64,000 nucleotides of DNA from the NCBI RefSeq assembly GCF_029227915.1, contig NC_079879.1, forward strand, positions 7,936,001 to 8,000,000, written 5' to 3'. A program made the translations under genes and the position numbers. How positions within the stretch are numbered: the stretch's first letter is position 1; each line of letters opens with the position of its first letter. Positions 20,245-33,899 of this stretch are shown here, piece by piece. Source of the stretch: Hydractinia symbiolongicarpus. Taxonomy: Eukaryota; Cnidaria; Hydrozoa; Anthoathecata; Hydractiniidae. The notes beneath the pieces were generated by a model. That model had not been told where the DNA came from. It saw only the letters and a program-made list of their open reading frames with translations, and did not search any database.

Positions 20245-20439
20245 TAAGTTTTTTATTCTCCTTAATTTTGACTCTAAAAAGGATTGGCAGCCCTCTAAAC
20301 ACGAAAAATGATTCTTTGGTTATTTTTATTTATGTTTTTGCTATTTGTTTGTTCCTTAATACAGTCTAATACAGTCCTTAGTATTTCTTTTTAGACTAAA
20401 ATAATATTATATATACAAAATGTAGCACTCTTTCAAATA

Positions 20440-23400
20440 ATGCGGTGTGAATTTTGTAACGAAGTGTTTGAAAATACAGATTTGCTGCAGGAACATCAAG
20501 CTCTTACTTGTCCAGCAGTGCATGATGGACAACGTCGGGAAGAACCAGGTATATGACTTTAATACTGTTTAATGCCTTTGCTTTTTTATTTAATACTTTC
20601 AAACATATTCCAGTTAACACCTTTATTATTCTGAAACACATAGTTTCTATTTTTGTGATTTACTATTTTTTATGCTTTGTTTGTTTTAGAAAATGCCACA
20701 GTGAAATTTAAATGGCTCGTTGATAGAGTAGTGGAGCCAATAAGCATTTATCTAATTTGCTCTGACATGGTGTGTATGTTTTTTGTTTATGTACAGAAAT
20801 AGTCTAATTTACATAAGAAAGAACAATTAAGACAATTGTATCATGAAGGTTGTCCTAAAATATATTATTTATGTATTATTCATAAGCCTGTAAAAAAATC
20901 CACGGTAATTCAACTATCGCCACTTGCAGGTATCATTTTCGCAATTAGTTAAAAGGCTGAAAAGGGTATTTATATAAGTGCTTTTGAGGAAGTTTTAACA
21001 TGCTTTGCTATTTTAAGAGTGATTTGTTCTATAATATCGCAAGCAATGTTATCTTAATTCTTGTACAAAATTATATCGAACAAACTTTCAAACCTTTTTT
21101 TTTATTTATCTTTAGTTTATACTTAGACCTCTAAACTTCTGTCTGAAATTAATTTATATCTATAAAATAAATCCGAGCACAAGCTTTTGGCCAATATGGA
21201 AAATCTTTAAAATAATTTCCTTGTCACTAGCTCCCAAACATAGAAAGATCTGTAGAGATTCATTTACGCTTTGCTTTTATTTCCATTGATGTATGTGGAA
21301 ACAAATTGTTTTAGGTCGATAACATCGAGTTAAAGAAGAGTAATGCAAGCTACATATCTGATTTCATTTTAATGAACACTGGGAAATATAATGGTCAACT
21401 TGTTATTAACAACGAACTTATACCGATAGTTCCTTTTGAAATTGATTTCCTGTCAGAAATGGTGTTTCTTATTGCAGAAAGAGGTATCATAGTTATAAAA
21501 TGTTGTATGTAATTTCTATTTCTGAAAATCTCTTTATTGGCCATCTAAGATTAAACCTGTGAAGCTAACACTGATCAAATGGGATTCAAGTTTAATCACA
21601 ATAAAGAAAGTATTATCGTAGAATTAGCTGTTTTGCAGACCTGGATGCATTGACTATCCTATCTTGATCTGCCTAAAAAACATACCACCAAAAATTGTTT
21701 TTTAGTTGATTCAACTGTGGAAGATATTACTCCTTTGACATCCCCTCGTCAAAACATTGAGAATTCTCCAAGAGCGGAGATGTCCCCAAGGGTAGAGAGG
21801 TCACCAAGTGAAAAAACACCACGTAGACGTGAAACACCCCCTAGAGGTGAAGCCACACCTGAGAGATTTACATCACCAAGAGATCACAGAGGCCCATTTG
21901 AGGAAGGTGAGAAATGACAGTTTTGTATTCTTTATTTTTTACTATAGTACTTTTACCATTTCTACCATATTTTCTTTGTTTCTTTTTTTTTAGAATCCCA
22001 TTTAAGTCCATTACATCAAGAATTGTTAAATCATCAGGTATTTTATACGAAGGATTAGTTCCATGCATAATTTGTTTTCAGTATTAATGGACTTGAAGTT
22101 ATGTGCCATACTCTGTAATACATAATCAAAAATGAAGATGAATTTATCATGCTTAACGTTAAAGAGTGGTCCACCTTTAAACTATCATTTGAATTAAATT
22201 ATCATTTAAAATTACTTGTTTGCATTTATTTATATTATTTGGTCGGTTTAGGTTCGACATTCCGACGCAAACTTCGAAGACCTACAGACATCTACAGATA
22301 GAAGTGCTCAAGAGACCAGCACCCCAAGATTGAATGGACAAAACAGACAGAGCAATGATGCTGCAAGTCCCCGTAATGATGAGGATCATACGTTAATGCA
22401 TGTTGATGACTTGGGCAACGACCGTTTGATGTTAGGAGAGCATGCAGCTCGCGAGCATCAGCAGCCGGTGGAAAGCGAGGCTGAAGATGTAATTACTCCC
22501 CCTCGTGGGCGTGCACATCAACTTTTAAACAATTCAAATTCTAGTAGCGAATTTTCTCCTCGTGAACGTAATGCTGACAGAGATCCAAGTGTGGCTGATA
22601 TGCTGCTTGAATTATCAACAACTTATCAGGAAGGCGAAATTTCCAGGCAAACATCGAACCCTATAGAAACAGAAGAATTTGATCACCTTCAAGATCTAGT
22701 ACCTCTACATTCAGAACCGTCGTTTCAAACTACTACTGCAAACGAGGCTTTGGAGGATGCTTTACAAGATGCCATGCGAGAAACCCCGGCAGGTGAAGAA
22801 AATGAGGAAAACGTGCGTAGGGGAGGAGAGCTTAGCGATGCTTTACAGGACACTGGCGATGACAATGCAGCTGCTAATAATGTGGAAGAAAGCGGAGAAG
22901 GTTATGTTAGTGATAGCAGCAGCAGCTTAATGACACCTGTGCATGTCCTTACAAATGATGAAGTAGCGCAAGCAAGAGCACTTAATAGAGAAAATTCACG
23001 AGAGGGGTCTACTCGTCGCAGATCAGCCCGTTCAAGAAATTTAAGTTTAAGCAATCAAAGAAGTCAGGTATGTTTTAACAACATTCACTTACAGTGAAGT
23101 ACAGTCAGCTATCTTGCCGTAAGTAATTAATATTTGTATTTTTTAATATCAGGATCGTGCTGGAGATGAAGAAAGTGATTTATCCGAACTACGGGCAAAA
23201 TGTGATTCTCTAGAATCTGAAATTGAGCGCCTTCAAAAAGTAAAATCATTATTCTTATTGCTAACTTTATTTCTATTTGTCTCTCTTTGGTATTTTAACT
23301 AAACCGTTGTTTTGGTTTGTTTAGGAGGAGAAACGATTAAAGGAATTAATGGAAAATTACAAAGAAGTTAAGCAGGAATTGGAAACGAAATGTTGCTCTT

Positions 23401-26400
23401 ATGATGAAGAAATGGAAAGGTTGAAGAAAAGCCTGCGTGATCAGGAAGAAAAGAATAATCAGGTGAGAAAAGTGAAATGGAAATGTCTACGGTCAGGAAA
23501 TTTAGTAATTGTAAGGAGTTTTTTCAAAGATTGTCAAAATGTTAGGAAAAAGTAGAAATATCAGCAATTTGTTTAATGTGGCGGGAAAATTTTAGGTTCA
23601 AATATTTCTTTGTTAGTAAACTATTTCCAGGAAAAACTATTTTAATGTTTTAAAATATTAAAGTTCCAGTTCTCTTTTTCGACAATTAACGTTAAATGTT
23701 TACAGTTCGCTGACATAATATGATTGTGTCAAATTGATATTCTTAGGGCAATTCAAGTTTCAAAAAAAAATATTTGTAGCAATCCAAAATAACTGGCAAA
23801 ACCAGGAAAATGTCAAGAATTGATTACTACAATGCCAGAAAAATGGCAGGGATATCAACAAGAAAAGGAGGTTCATAATTTAAATAAAGCTAAAAAATTA
23901 ACGACAATTGTTTTCAACACTTCAAGGTGTGAATATTTGCTGCCTAGAAATAGTATGGAGTTTTGGTTTCAGTCTTACAAATAACATATTGGCTGGAATA
24001 AAATATTAAATTTGTAATGTGTCTACGTGGCCAGCATGTAATTGTTTAAGACGTCGAATTTTACAAGCAACCAATCACAATTTAGAATTGCATTTAGAAT
24101 GGAAGTTTAACTTTTAATTTGACAGTGTTGCTAAGATTCTGTAACGTTTTTATATAACATTCTATTGATAATTCTGGCGTGGCATTTAAAAAAGGGTTTA
24201 TTGTTTTATGTAGGAGCTATCCAAATTTTCACAATTAAATGCAAATGTAGAGGCGGAAAGGGACAACGCCCTGAGGAACTTTCGTCATGTTGAAGGAGAA
24301 CTTCATACATTGAATCAAAAATATGAAGAACTGCTTGCTAAGGTAGTGCTTCTTCTTTTGTTTTCTAAATTTATTTGTGTGAATTTTTTTACAGTATGTG
24401 ATGAGGTCCATAAGAGAAAATTGAACGTTGAAATTGAGCAGTTAACGTCTCAACAGAAAAGTCAGTAAAGTATTAGTCGTATGCACCTTTTTCACCGCCT
24501 AAATTTTTCTAATATGGTGACTTTTTGCGGACTTATTTTGGAAAAACTTGTTGAGTTTATAATATATAGGATACTTTTTCGTACGTTTCATCACAAGCTG
24601 AATTATAATTCTGCAGTTCGCATTAAAAAATGCATGTATTGTCTAAAACCCAGAGTTTAAACTTGGGTGAAAATCAATACGAAGGCATATTTTAGGCACA
24701 AAGAAATTTTACAAATTCTCATTTTTATAAAACATTTTAAGTTAAATATAAACCAAAAATATCCAACGTTATTACCGATTTGTTATTTAAATTTGATTTT
24801 TTTACAACTGGAATTTCTCATGGTATGTAAGCTTTACTTAAATAAAGCCGTTTTAAAATACAGCCGTTCTAAAATACGGCTGTTTTGTTCTGTGTTTAAA
24901 ATGAAATCTAAAAATTGTTTTCTTTACTTCTGTCTAACCTTGTTCAATAATTTTTGTTGTTCGGGGCCGTTGTTGAATTTCGTATATACCTAGCAAAGCA
25001 CTGAAAACAAACAAGCAAATAAACTAAATGCTGTTGTATGTTTTATAAGTTTACAACGTTTCACTTCTTTATAAAACACTTCTCGACCAGCGCCCATGTG
25101 AAAAAGTCACAAGATTTAACAAACCCCAGATGCTAATTCGAGTCACTCGCTACACGAAAACATAATTAATAATATTTTCGTTGTTGTTAGAAAGACCAAG
25201 GTCAGGTTAGGGAGCTGAAAAGAGAAAATGAAAGCAAGAATGATCAGATTGTAGAGCTGTATGCGAAATGTGAATCATTTGAAATGGAAGTGGTGAGACT
25301 CAAAAATGAAAATGTCTTACTAAAGAAGGTACTGTTATATTTTTAAAAAAAAATGACGTATTTGTTCTTTGTTGCCTCGTAGTAGAGGAGTTGGAATAAA
25401 CGGGGATGATAGTGAAACTGACGAGTTAGTCTTTAGATTTGGATGCTCTTCCCCTTTGTCGTTGCATTGTTTTCGCGGGAAACTCACTCATTTTAATAAG
25501 CATCCACTCTTTGATTAAGCCCAGGGAGTATAATCGAATTTGTTAAAATTTAATCAGTAAAAAAACAGACATGTTTTATTGAGGTGTAAAAAGGGTAAAA
25601 AGGATTAGTTCTAAACAGTACGAAAATAATAAGTTCTGGGTATTTTTTATTTTCGGATTCTATTCGATTTAGCGTAAACAAGACGAGGGAAGTCCAAGAA
25701 TTAGTGATATGAAGTTAAAATTTCAAGAGCTCGACAGAGAAAATAAACGGCTGTTGTCTGAATGCCAAAGTTTCGAAGCTGCTCAAAAGTTGCACGAAGA
25801 AGATGTGAACAAGGAACGGGAACTGCTAGAAAAAAGAGTAGGTTTTATAAGAGAATCTTTAACACCATAAACAAGAGTTTCGGATTTCTCCAGACTCCGG
25901 GGTTACATACGTATTCGTCATGCGCAATTTTAACCAGCAAAATGTTATGGGATCGTACGGTTTGTCTATCGCGAAAGATACTTTGTAGTGGTATTGGAAA
26001 AAACGACAATTTGACTCTTCGTTAGATATATTAATCGCTGCAGAAAATTGTCGTCAATAAAAATTCCTATTTTTTTTCTCTTAGATAAAAACACTGGAGA
26101 TAGAAAATACGGACTTGCGTATAAAGACGTCTTCTGAACGAGTTCTGTCAAACCATTTCACCGATTTTCATGATTCTACCAGCAAAAAAAACATTGAGAA
26201 ACTTAAAAAAGAAAACCATGCATTGAAGGAGAAGTTGCAAAACATCCGCCATGAAACAGAAGTTACTGCAAGCCTACAGAATGGAGAAATTAGCCGTTCC
26301 CGTTCTGAAGAAAATAGACACGAACCACATATCTTATCTCCGCGTCACTCAGCGTCAAAATCAAGAAATTCCGAAACCTACTCGTACAGACATTTGCCAA

Positions 26401-28165
26401 GTACGCCCATCCTTCCTAACCGACGTGATTGCACGCGTCACAGTAATGACGTTGAATATGACGGCGATGAGAAAGTCGGCGATTATAACAGTAGTTATTA
26501 CTTGCGATCGTCACGACACTCAAACCCTTATCCTGCACTGGATGACACATCACCAAGCGATTATGGCATGTCGCATATATCTGACGCAGTCGATGTTGCG
26601 CGAAGACACAATCGAACAGATTATGCGTGGGATAATATTCACGTTAATGATATACTACGTGATCATGCTACACCGTCCTCTCAGAAGAAATCGCACTTAC
26701 AACGCACTCGATCGTTGAAAGATGGTAAGCAGTTATATTTATAGAGAGAAGAACGGCCATAACCTATTTTCTTCTTTGGTATTTAACTTTTATGTTTTTA
26801 ATTAGGTGTAGATGCAATTGACTTTAGCGTTAATCGTCCACTCGAAAATTCTCGTTTCGAAAATTCTCGTTACCATCCAAAATCTCGCTCGCTTGATCTT
26901 GGTTTGGAGGATGTTGGTTATAAGGAGGGTATGTTGAGTTTCTTATCTTCATTATTTTTTTTTTAAAACAACCCAAAGAGAGTAAATGTCGTGTGATTCC
27001 TGTTATTGTTATATGCGAAAAAAGGGGAGTTTTTCTCCTTGGCTTTCACATTCAACACTGTGATGCATTCATCTCTTCAGATACTTCATGTTCATTGATT
27101 TTACTTGCACTATACTTTTCTCTCTTAGAATCTTCCTATACACGTCGAAAATACGATAGCTTAACAAGTGTTCCATTCTGTCCGACCACGTCACGAGATC
27201 TTAGAGTGGGCATGAAAGTCAGTGTGAACAGAGCCTGTGGAAAGTTGTCACGTGGTATTGTAAAGTGGATTGGGACATTGCCGTATCGCTCTGGAGATTA
27301 TATCGGTATTGAATTGGAAAGTGAAAGTAGGTATCGTGTTGCTAGATGTATGGTAATGGTGTGGACATTAGCCGTAGTGTTTTTATAGTCAAAAATATTA
27401 CAATTCGTCAGACAAGCCTTGATTATAAAATATAGTGCATAGTATTGAAATTAAAAACGTTAGTAAAAAATTAGTTGCAATCAAAATGACCAACAATGAT
27501 TATATTTATTAAACAATATATTTAATAAATATAATCATTGTTGGTCATTTTGATTGCAATATTACATGGAACCACAATGTTTCTGACTTATTCATTAAAA
27601 AATTAGTTATTAAAATTATTACAAATTGGTTGTTAAAAATTAAAGGTTGTAGCATACAACAAATAAATTCTTTTTCAGCATGAAATCGGATTTCAAAGCT
27701 TTATTTGCGTTTGTGTTGTTACAACTTGACTTCCAATATTTCCAGAAAACAGGATCAACAGCAAAACATGATTTTCTTTTTCGCAGGCAAACGAGGAATG
27801 TTTTTTTAGGATATCTTCTCATTTATTTCAGGTGGTAGACATAATGGATATTTTGAAGGTGTACAGTACTTTAAATGGTAAGTGAGAACAGTAAATTTCT
27901 GCGATTTTAATTTTTCTAATTTCACAAACTTCCCGCAAGATAATATGGCCAATTCCAGTCTTAGTTTGATTTTGCGGAATTAAATTACGTGAAATCGACC
28001 TAAATTCGCCAAAATAATTCCGCAAAAATATCTCGTGGCAAAAATTTCTTGCTTAAAGATGATCGAGCTAATTACTATTTATCCCTTAATACTTCTTATT
28101 TTTTCAGCAAGCCGTATCGTGGCGTATTTGTTAAATTTCCGAAGGTTATCATGGCTTGGAAATAA
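20440..28165 (+). CDS. Zinc finger, coiled coil and C-terminal CAP-Gly protein
   Basis: Sixteen exons join in phase to 1046 aa: 20440-20548, 20690-20769, 21315-21483, 21706-21906, 21994-22037, 22252-23067, 23153-23239, 23325-23462, 24214-24342, 25191-25328, 25673-25837, 26085-26724, 26806-26928, 27129-27326, 27832-27877, 28108-28165. Residues 3-24 form a C2HC finger (Cys3, Cys6, His19, Cys24). About 37-119 looks globular. About 125-185 is SPR/TPR-rich, and about 200-473 is acidic and disordered. About 474-750 is a coiled coil, followed by an RS/HN-rich linker. The CAP-Gly domain (about 965-1044) has GDYIGIEL, GRHNG in place of the usual GKNDG, and YFKCKPYRGVFVK. CAP-Gly domains bind C-terminal EEY/F of tubulin or EB proteins, so a microtubule or centrosome role is inferred. 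I recognise no named orthologue; order and lengths differ from CLIP, CYLD and KIF13B. Confidence 0.85.
27475..27559. repeat. Perfect 39-bp inverted repeat in the intron splitting the CAP-Gly domain
   Basis: The arms 27475-27513 and 27521-27559 are exact reverse complements (ttgcaatcaaaatgaccaac at the outer left) around a 7-base loop. The string taaaaaattagtt occurs on both sides, near 27464 and 27595. An RNA copy would form a hairpin the size of a pre-miRNA or small siRNA hairpin. Confidence 0.8.
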
Positions 28166-31091
28166 TTACTTCCATTGGTATGTTATACAAAAAATCTGGA
28201 GAAGTTTCAAATGGAAATTAGTATGTCGAGATTTGAATTTGAAGTGGCAATTTTCAGATTAATTTTCAAAAAGTAATATGATGGACAGATTTTTTAATCG
28301 TGTAAATAGTGCTTAGATATTAATAGTGTATATATTTATCCAGACATGTACCGTGTTGTAAAAGGTACCTATTGTCCCCTTTGATCTTCTCATTTTTCGA
28401 TGGCTTATCAAATATTGTTGCTAAAATATTCGTCTTCTTCTTATTTATTTATTTTTTTAAGTCAACTCGCAAAAATTGAACTCAATTTTCAGCAAACCTT
28501 AATTTATATATATGTAAATATAGGTTTAATTTGTTTGTTTTAAGTTATTTTTTATCAATCTTCGTGTAAATGTAATGTATTCAAAATTTATCCTTCTTCT
28601 CTGATGTTTTATGTGATATTTGAATATATATGATGTTCAAAATGCTGCTTTTGATAAGCAGAAATATCAGTAACGCGTGTTTGAAAAAGTATTCGATTCA
28701 TTCAAATCATTTAACAAACAAAAATATCAGTCCGCATGTTGGTGAGATGGTCAAGGAATAGGATAAAAACGTTTAATGCCCGAGAAAGACAGATCGCTTT
28801 ATCTTTTATAACTTTTTTGTGATTTCGTACTTCATTCTACAAATTAAGTTCCTAAAATTGCACTTTTAAGAATTGCAAATTTTCTTCGATCGAGGCATTT
28901 AGGCAGGGAACTTATATTTTTGAAGCTGATACAGCGATTTAGTAAAATTTTCCGGTTGGTGTTTTTGATTTCGCTATAATTAAGTGTTTTAGCCTTGACA
29001 GAATCAACTGCGGGTTTTAAAAAAACTGGAAAACAAGAAAATTAATTTAAATTCCCACGGTGAAAAATTTTTGTTCGAATTATAGAGGGATTCGAATTAT
29101 AGAAAGTCTCTGTAATTCGAACTTTCAGCTTCAGAGGGTGAAAATTCAAATTACAGAGAGAATTACGTTATTTCAAAACCAAAGAAGTTTCATTCAATCT
29201 TTATTTTCATAGTTTACATAAAAAAGAGACTATTTAAAAAAATGTGCCTGCGCCGGGCATGTTACCGGATACACAGATAAAAGTCGATGTCGACCAATTC
29301 CTCTGCTGACAATTCAACGTTTATACTTTTCGCCAGCTTTATCTCTGCGTGTTGTCTCTTGGCCATTTTCAATCGAGAAGTGAAAAAATGTAGAAAAATC
29401 AACGTTTTTTTCTGAAAAATAACGGAAGACAATTTTTGAATTTTAGAAAAAACATTCGAATTTGTCAAAGTCTGTGTACACTCTAAAATTCGAATAAGGG
29501 AGAGAATCGTGCTGAAGGGACCAAAAAACTGTTTGAATTGTAGACAGTTTTTTTTATGAGTTTCTTAGGGAAAATTGACGGTGACTGAGCACTCGAATTT
29601 ATAAATATTTGAATTAGATTAGTATTACTCGCTAAGATAAATTAGACAGCAATTAATATGTCTGAATTTTTGGCCAATTATAACGTATATACATATCAAC
29701 AATAACAAGAATATATACAAAAAATAATAATGAGCCGTATCAAGTGAAGGCGCTTATTCAACGAGGGTGCTCATTGATATTTATATTCCAAAAGTATTTT
29801 TTAGTTGGATTTCTTTGACGCCTTGCGTAAACGTTGAAAGTTATGAAGAATAAAGTTCATTTTCATCGTTGCTGTTGTCATTCTTAAAATATACTCGTTT
29901 ATCCGATCTTCTTTTCCATGTATACCATCAGCACTAGATAATAAACAAGACAAACTTAGCGAAACACGGAAAAAGAATGTTGACATTCGACTAATGACAC
30001 ATTTCACATATTGCAGAGTGCGACTCGTGTATAGTACATTCCTTTTTTTAAGAAATTAGGCTCCTGATAGCTGAGGGTAAAGTTTGGCTCAAAGTCCAAG
30101 CAATTGACCATTTAGAAGGTTTAGTAGCTAAGGCTTAGGACAGAATAAAGACCAACTTGTAAACAGTTTTTTAGAAGAATGAACTCTGGGAATATAACTG
30201 CAACTAAAATTACTCAGCAGTATTGAAGCACAAATTAAAACGTTGCCTTTAGTAGTTGAAGCTTAAAAAAAAGAAACTTGGAATTGCTTATAAAAAAAGT
30301 AATCTCGTAAAGCAAGAAAAAACCGAATGGTTTGGTTCCAACGTCAGAACAGTTTCGTTAAAATCCATAAAAAAATACCTCGTCATGGAGCGGTCAGACG
30401 TATTATCAGCATCGCAAAGTCGCACAGAACTATCGGAACCTAAAACACAACAGAGCTACACCGTAAAATCAAGATCAATTTTGTCAAACTTCTTAACTTC
30501 TACTGTCGAGATTTTAAAAACAAAAAACGCATAAACGTGATAAATTACAGACAAAACCCGAAGCGTTTTGTTGTTACGTTATGGCGCAAAGCCTCCCAAG
30601 AAATATGAAAACTTTGTTCCACAAAACATGCAAAGATGTAAAACATTTTTAATTCTTAACTTGAAATATGCTACTTTGACATTTCATTGCTGATATATTT
30701 GGGCATATCTCAAGAAATTTTTGGAGCTCTTCGTACTAACTGTTTCCTTAACATTATCACAAAGTATCAGGGTAATACCGTAAACCTCGGATGTGATATG
30801 ATGACTGTAATTTACTGACGAGATATGAAAAAAGTGCAACTTCCTTGATTATGAAATTTTCGCCCAGAGTCGCCGCGCGAACAACTTAAGAGAATAACAT
30901 TTATAGTTTATGGTCCTTTTTTTCCACACAAAATTAATCATAAGTCAAAAATTATCAATAATCATAAAATTAGTGTTGATTGGCGTAAATACAAGATTGA
31001 GCGTCAATCAGGCGTTTAAAACCATCTGTTTATAGAAACAAGAGTTAACTTTTAAAAGACGTTCAACATAATTAGGCGTATATTGTATATA
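28166..31091. other. Spacer, mostly repeats
   Basis: It holds the 3' UTR of the CAP-Gly gene and then AT-rich DNA. The clearest content is a pogo-like relic at 29105-29545. A 92-codon open stretch at 30256-30534 is lysine- and serine-rich with no recognised motif and no clear splice partner; I do not call it a gene. Confidence 0.35.
29105..29545 (-). mobile_element. Internally deleted pogo-like element relic
   Basis: Inverted ends rich in attcgaa (gtaattcgaactttcag on the left; gctgaagggacc and a gaattgtagacag end on the right) resemble the Tigger/pogo-like MITEs elsewhere in this window. Inside on the minus strand is a 34-codon frame starting MAKRQHAEIKLA and ending DIDFYLCIR. It may be the fused start and end of a lost transposase, but this is speculative. 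The exact ends are uncertain. Confidence 0.4.
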
Positions 31092-31644
31092 CAGTTGCCT
31101 CTCGATAAGTTGAACTTTCAAGGGACAGACAAAAATAGCTCCACTTTTAGCGACAGTTCCACTTATCCAAAGTTTTTTCAAGAGCATTTAATTTTGTCAA
31201 AATAAACGCAGTTTTGGGAAGAAAATTTAAAGCCCTAAAAATACAAGTGCAAAAGGTTCTAGAAAGGGTAAAATAAGACACAGCGAGTGCAATTAGAGTT
31301 ATTTTTATATAGTCACTTAGAACGGAACTTAAGGACTTTTTTTGTCTCGCATTGTTGAAAAATTAGCTGCAATAATGTTTCACCGCGCACGTGTTAGATT
31401 AAAAAAATATGCGAGTTAATGGTAAAACAAAACACATTCAAACGTTGGTATTCCGGAATAATAAGGAGTAATTTGCCTCCAAGGGACCAGAAAAATAGTT
31501 TTAATTAGCGAATGTTCCACTTGTCCCGGGTTTCACTTATCCGAAGAAAAAGTTTGATAAGGCAAATCCAAGGGTGCGGGGAAAATGACTCCACGTAGTA
31601 AAACTTCCTCTTATCAGGGGTTTCACATATCAAGCGGCAACCTG
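31092..31644. mobile_element. TA-flanked pogo-like MITE
   Basis: The left end is TA-cagttgcctctcgataagtt. The right end is the inverted tatcaagcggcaacctg-TA. Inner repeats such as tttcaagggac and ccacttatcc are also inverted. Its 553 bp carry no transposase. It lies just upstream of the coiled-coil gene. Confidence 0.65.
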
Positions 31645-31800
31645 TAAGACGTGCAGGAAAATTAAATGTGCGCTAAGTAATTGATTTTTATGATTTAGAA
31701 GGTCTTTACGACTCTTATTCCCACACGACATACAGAGCACAGCATTCGAAAATCGAACGTTATACCAAGCAATGCTAAGTCTTCTTTTTCGTAAACACAA

Positions 31801-33684
31801 ATGTTTTATAAAATGGAAACGAATTGTGATAGTCCGAATCATCCTACACATCCAGATAGTGGAATAGTACTTGGCGGGGTGACAAATTTGAAATCAAAAA
31901 GCGCAGAAAATGTAACACATGGAAAACCAAACAAAGAATTTCCGACATCCTCCAGTAGTAGTTACGAATCGACAGTTTTACGTTGGGTGAAGGAGGACAA
32001 AGAATGTAAGGACAATAAGGCAGGTATCGACTTTGAAGACTATTCTATATTGATGTACGAAACCCAAGATGCTTTCAATCACATGCGAAATGTAAGGTTC
32101 AAACTTAAAAATTGTGAAGACCAACTTCGCGCAAAAACACGCCAATATGAAAAAATCGTAACAGAGAAAAAAAAGTTGCAAAAACAAATTGAGACATTGA
32201 ACGATTCTTCCGACAGAAAAAATGAGTCGCAGTTGCAGCAACGCTTACAGGAAGTGAGTGACAGAAACAAATACTTGGAAGAGAAAAATGAGGAACTGGA
32301 GAAGCAGAGTGCCAAGTATGAAAAACAGTTAGATTGCCTACATGTCTTGAAGGAGACACGCGACAAGAGCGTCACTGATGAATTGGGGGATATTAAAAAT
32401 GACTCTGAACGATGCGATATAAATATTGCAGATAATAAATTTCAAAGTGAGGAAAATTATGCGAAGTCGAAAGATATCAAAGAAAACGATGAAAACACGA
32501 CATTGCAACACGAAAACCAAGCAGAAGATATAGGTAAGGTGTTGAAATTCTTCCTTGCGGTACCGTTCGAATAGAATATTTAAAACGTATGGTCGAAATT
32601 CGTTGAAATAATACTGATCAGATGTCCCCTTTATTTCTAACGCTGAAACGCAAATCCCGCGGTGGGAATAATATAGTAAATATGGTGCATGCATTTTGTA
32701 CAAAAAACATGCCAGGATTATAAAAATATTGAGAAAGGAGCATCAACAGGGGTCAGGCTTTTAAAGTTACAAATATTCTTTAAATGCAAAAAATTTCCAG
32801 GCTGAAACACAAAAAGAAAGTTTCTTATCATTCGCGAAAAGTAAACAGTTCTTTAATTTTTTACCCCAAAGTAAAGAAGAGTGTAATTTTAATCATGCGT
32901 AAAAAACATCTAACGGTGTCGCAAAAACCTTATCAAACGTATCCAAAGGGGAAAAATTATTTTCGAGCTTATCCGAATTCAGTAAAATTTTATCCTTGTA
33001 TGAGAAAAGTTTTAAAAGTAAATTTGATTTCACTTTATGACGTTTACAATAGGTGATGAACATTCCAATTACAGTACCTCTAAACGTGAAGATCTCAAAC
33101 AGACATTAAAAACGATGGAAACGTTAAAGAACAAGAACGATTTTTCCGTTCAACACCTCGCTTCTTCATGTCACAAGCTGATTCAACAAAACACCAAAAT
33201 GTTGAGAGGCATATGTGAAGAAAACCAAGTTACAGTGAATAAACTGGAAAGTTGGATTGACAGTTACATGGTCCTTAAACGCACAACGGAGGAGAGTGCT
33301 GAGAGTTACGAAAGAGAAATACAAAAATCGTTAAATATCGAGAAGGAGTACAAAGCCCAAATCGCGAACTTATGTCAAATGATATCGCGCTTAAATCAAG
33401 AAGCAAGTGAAGCAAGGAACCAGAATGAAAGGTACAAAAACAGCTTCGAGCTAGTGTTTTCTAATTTAAAGAAGTTAGACGAACGGTTTGAGCTGATTAC
33501 GGAATTAGCAAACGAAAAGGTCTCGGCAGCAGAATGCAAATTACGTGATCTTGTCACAAAGTTTGATCTTATTTCTGCTAGTCCGACAGCTAAAAAGAAG
33601 AATAACTCGAGGAGACTTTCAAAAGGTTTATTTCGTTTGAAACGAAGATTGAGCGAATCGAATGAGAGCTTGCATACCACCTAA
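31801..33684 (+). CDS. Coiled-coil protein with basic C-terminus, unknown function
   Basis: Two exons (31801-32533 and 33053-33684) join in phase (GAT ATA G / GT GAT) to give 454 aa. An in-frame TAA lies just upstream of the ATG at 31801; a second Met is four codons on. The first 75 residues are polar and Ser-rich. About 85-190 form a strong heptad coiled coil (lacking Pro, rich in Glu, Lys and Gln), and exon 2 contributes a second coiled coil. The end is highly basic (KKKNNSRRLSKGLFRLKRRL) followed by SESNESLHTT. No catalytic motif is seen. It could be a cytoskeletal or centrosomal scaffold. Its neighbour upstream is also coiled-coil, but there is no clear homology between them. Confidence 0.65.
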
Positions 33685-33899
33685 AAGAAGCAGTTTTTTT
33701 TCCAGAAAACCTACCTAAAGGGAAGAAATTTTCGAGAGATTTAAAAATTAAATTCTGACAAATAATTTTAATTTTCTAAATTCGCGAAATTAAATTCCTG
33801 CGAAAATTTCTTTCCTAAGAAGAATGGCATCATAATTCTTTGCACGCTTAAATTATTTTTTAAAAGAAAGTTTAAAGATTAATATAAAGCAAAGAAACA

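Larger units (their letters stand above)
19169..20439. other. Spacer with Helitron-like element and hairpin
   Basis: It holds the 3' end of the SDR gene, a short Helitron-like element (19789-19914), a perfect hairpin (20196-20244) and the presumed promoter of the CAP-Gly gene. No other coding region was found. Confidence 0.4.

Noticed and set aside
24667-24993. A 108-codon open frame in a CAP-Gly gene intron
   Set aside because: Composition is low-complexity Leu/Phe/Lys, and the flanking coding exons join cleanly without it.
28736-28800. A tRNA-like look (gttggtgagatggtcaagg)
   Set aside because: I could not pair an acceptor stem or place a proper T-arm, so no tRNA is called.
30256-30534. 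A 92-codon Lys/Ser-rich open frame
   Set aside because: No splice partner, domain or clear promoter; length is within chance for this composition.
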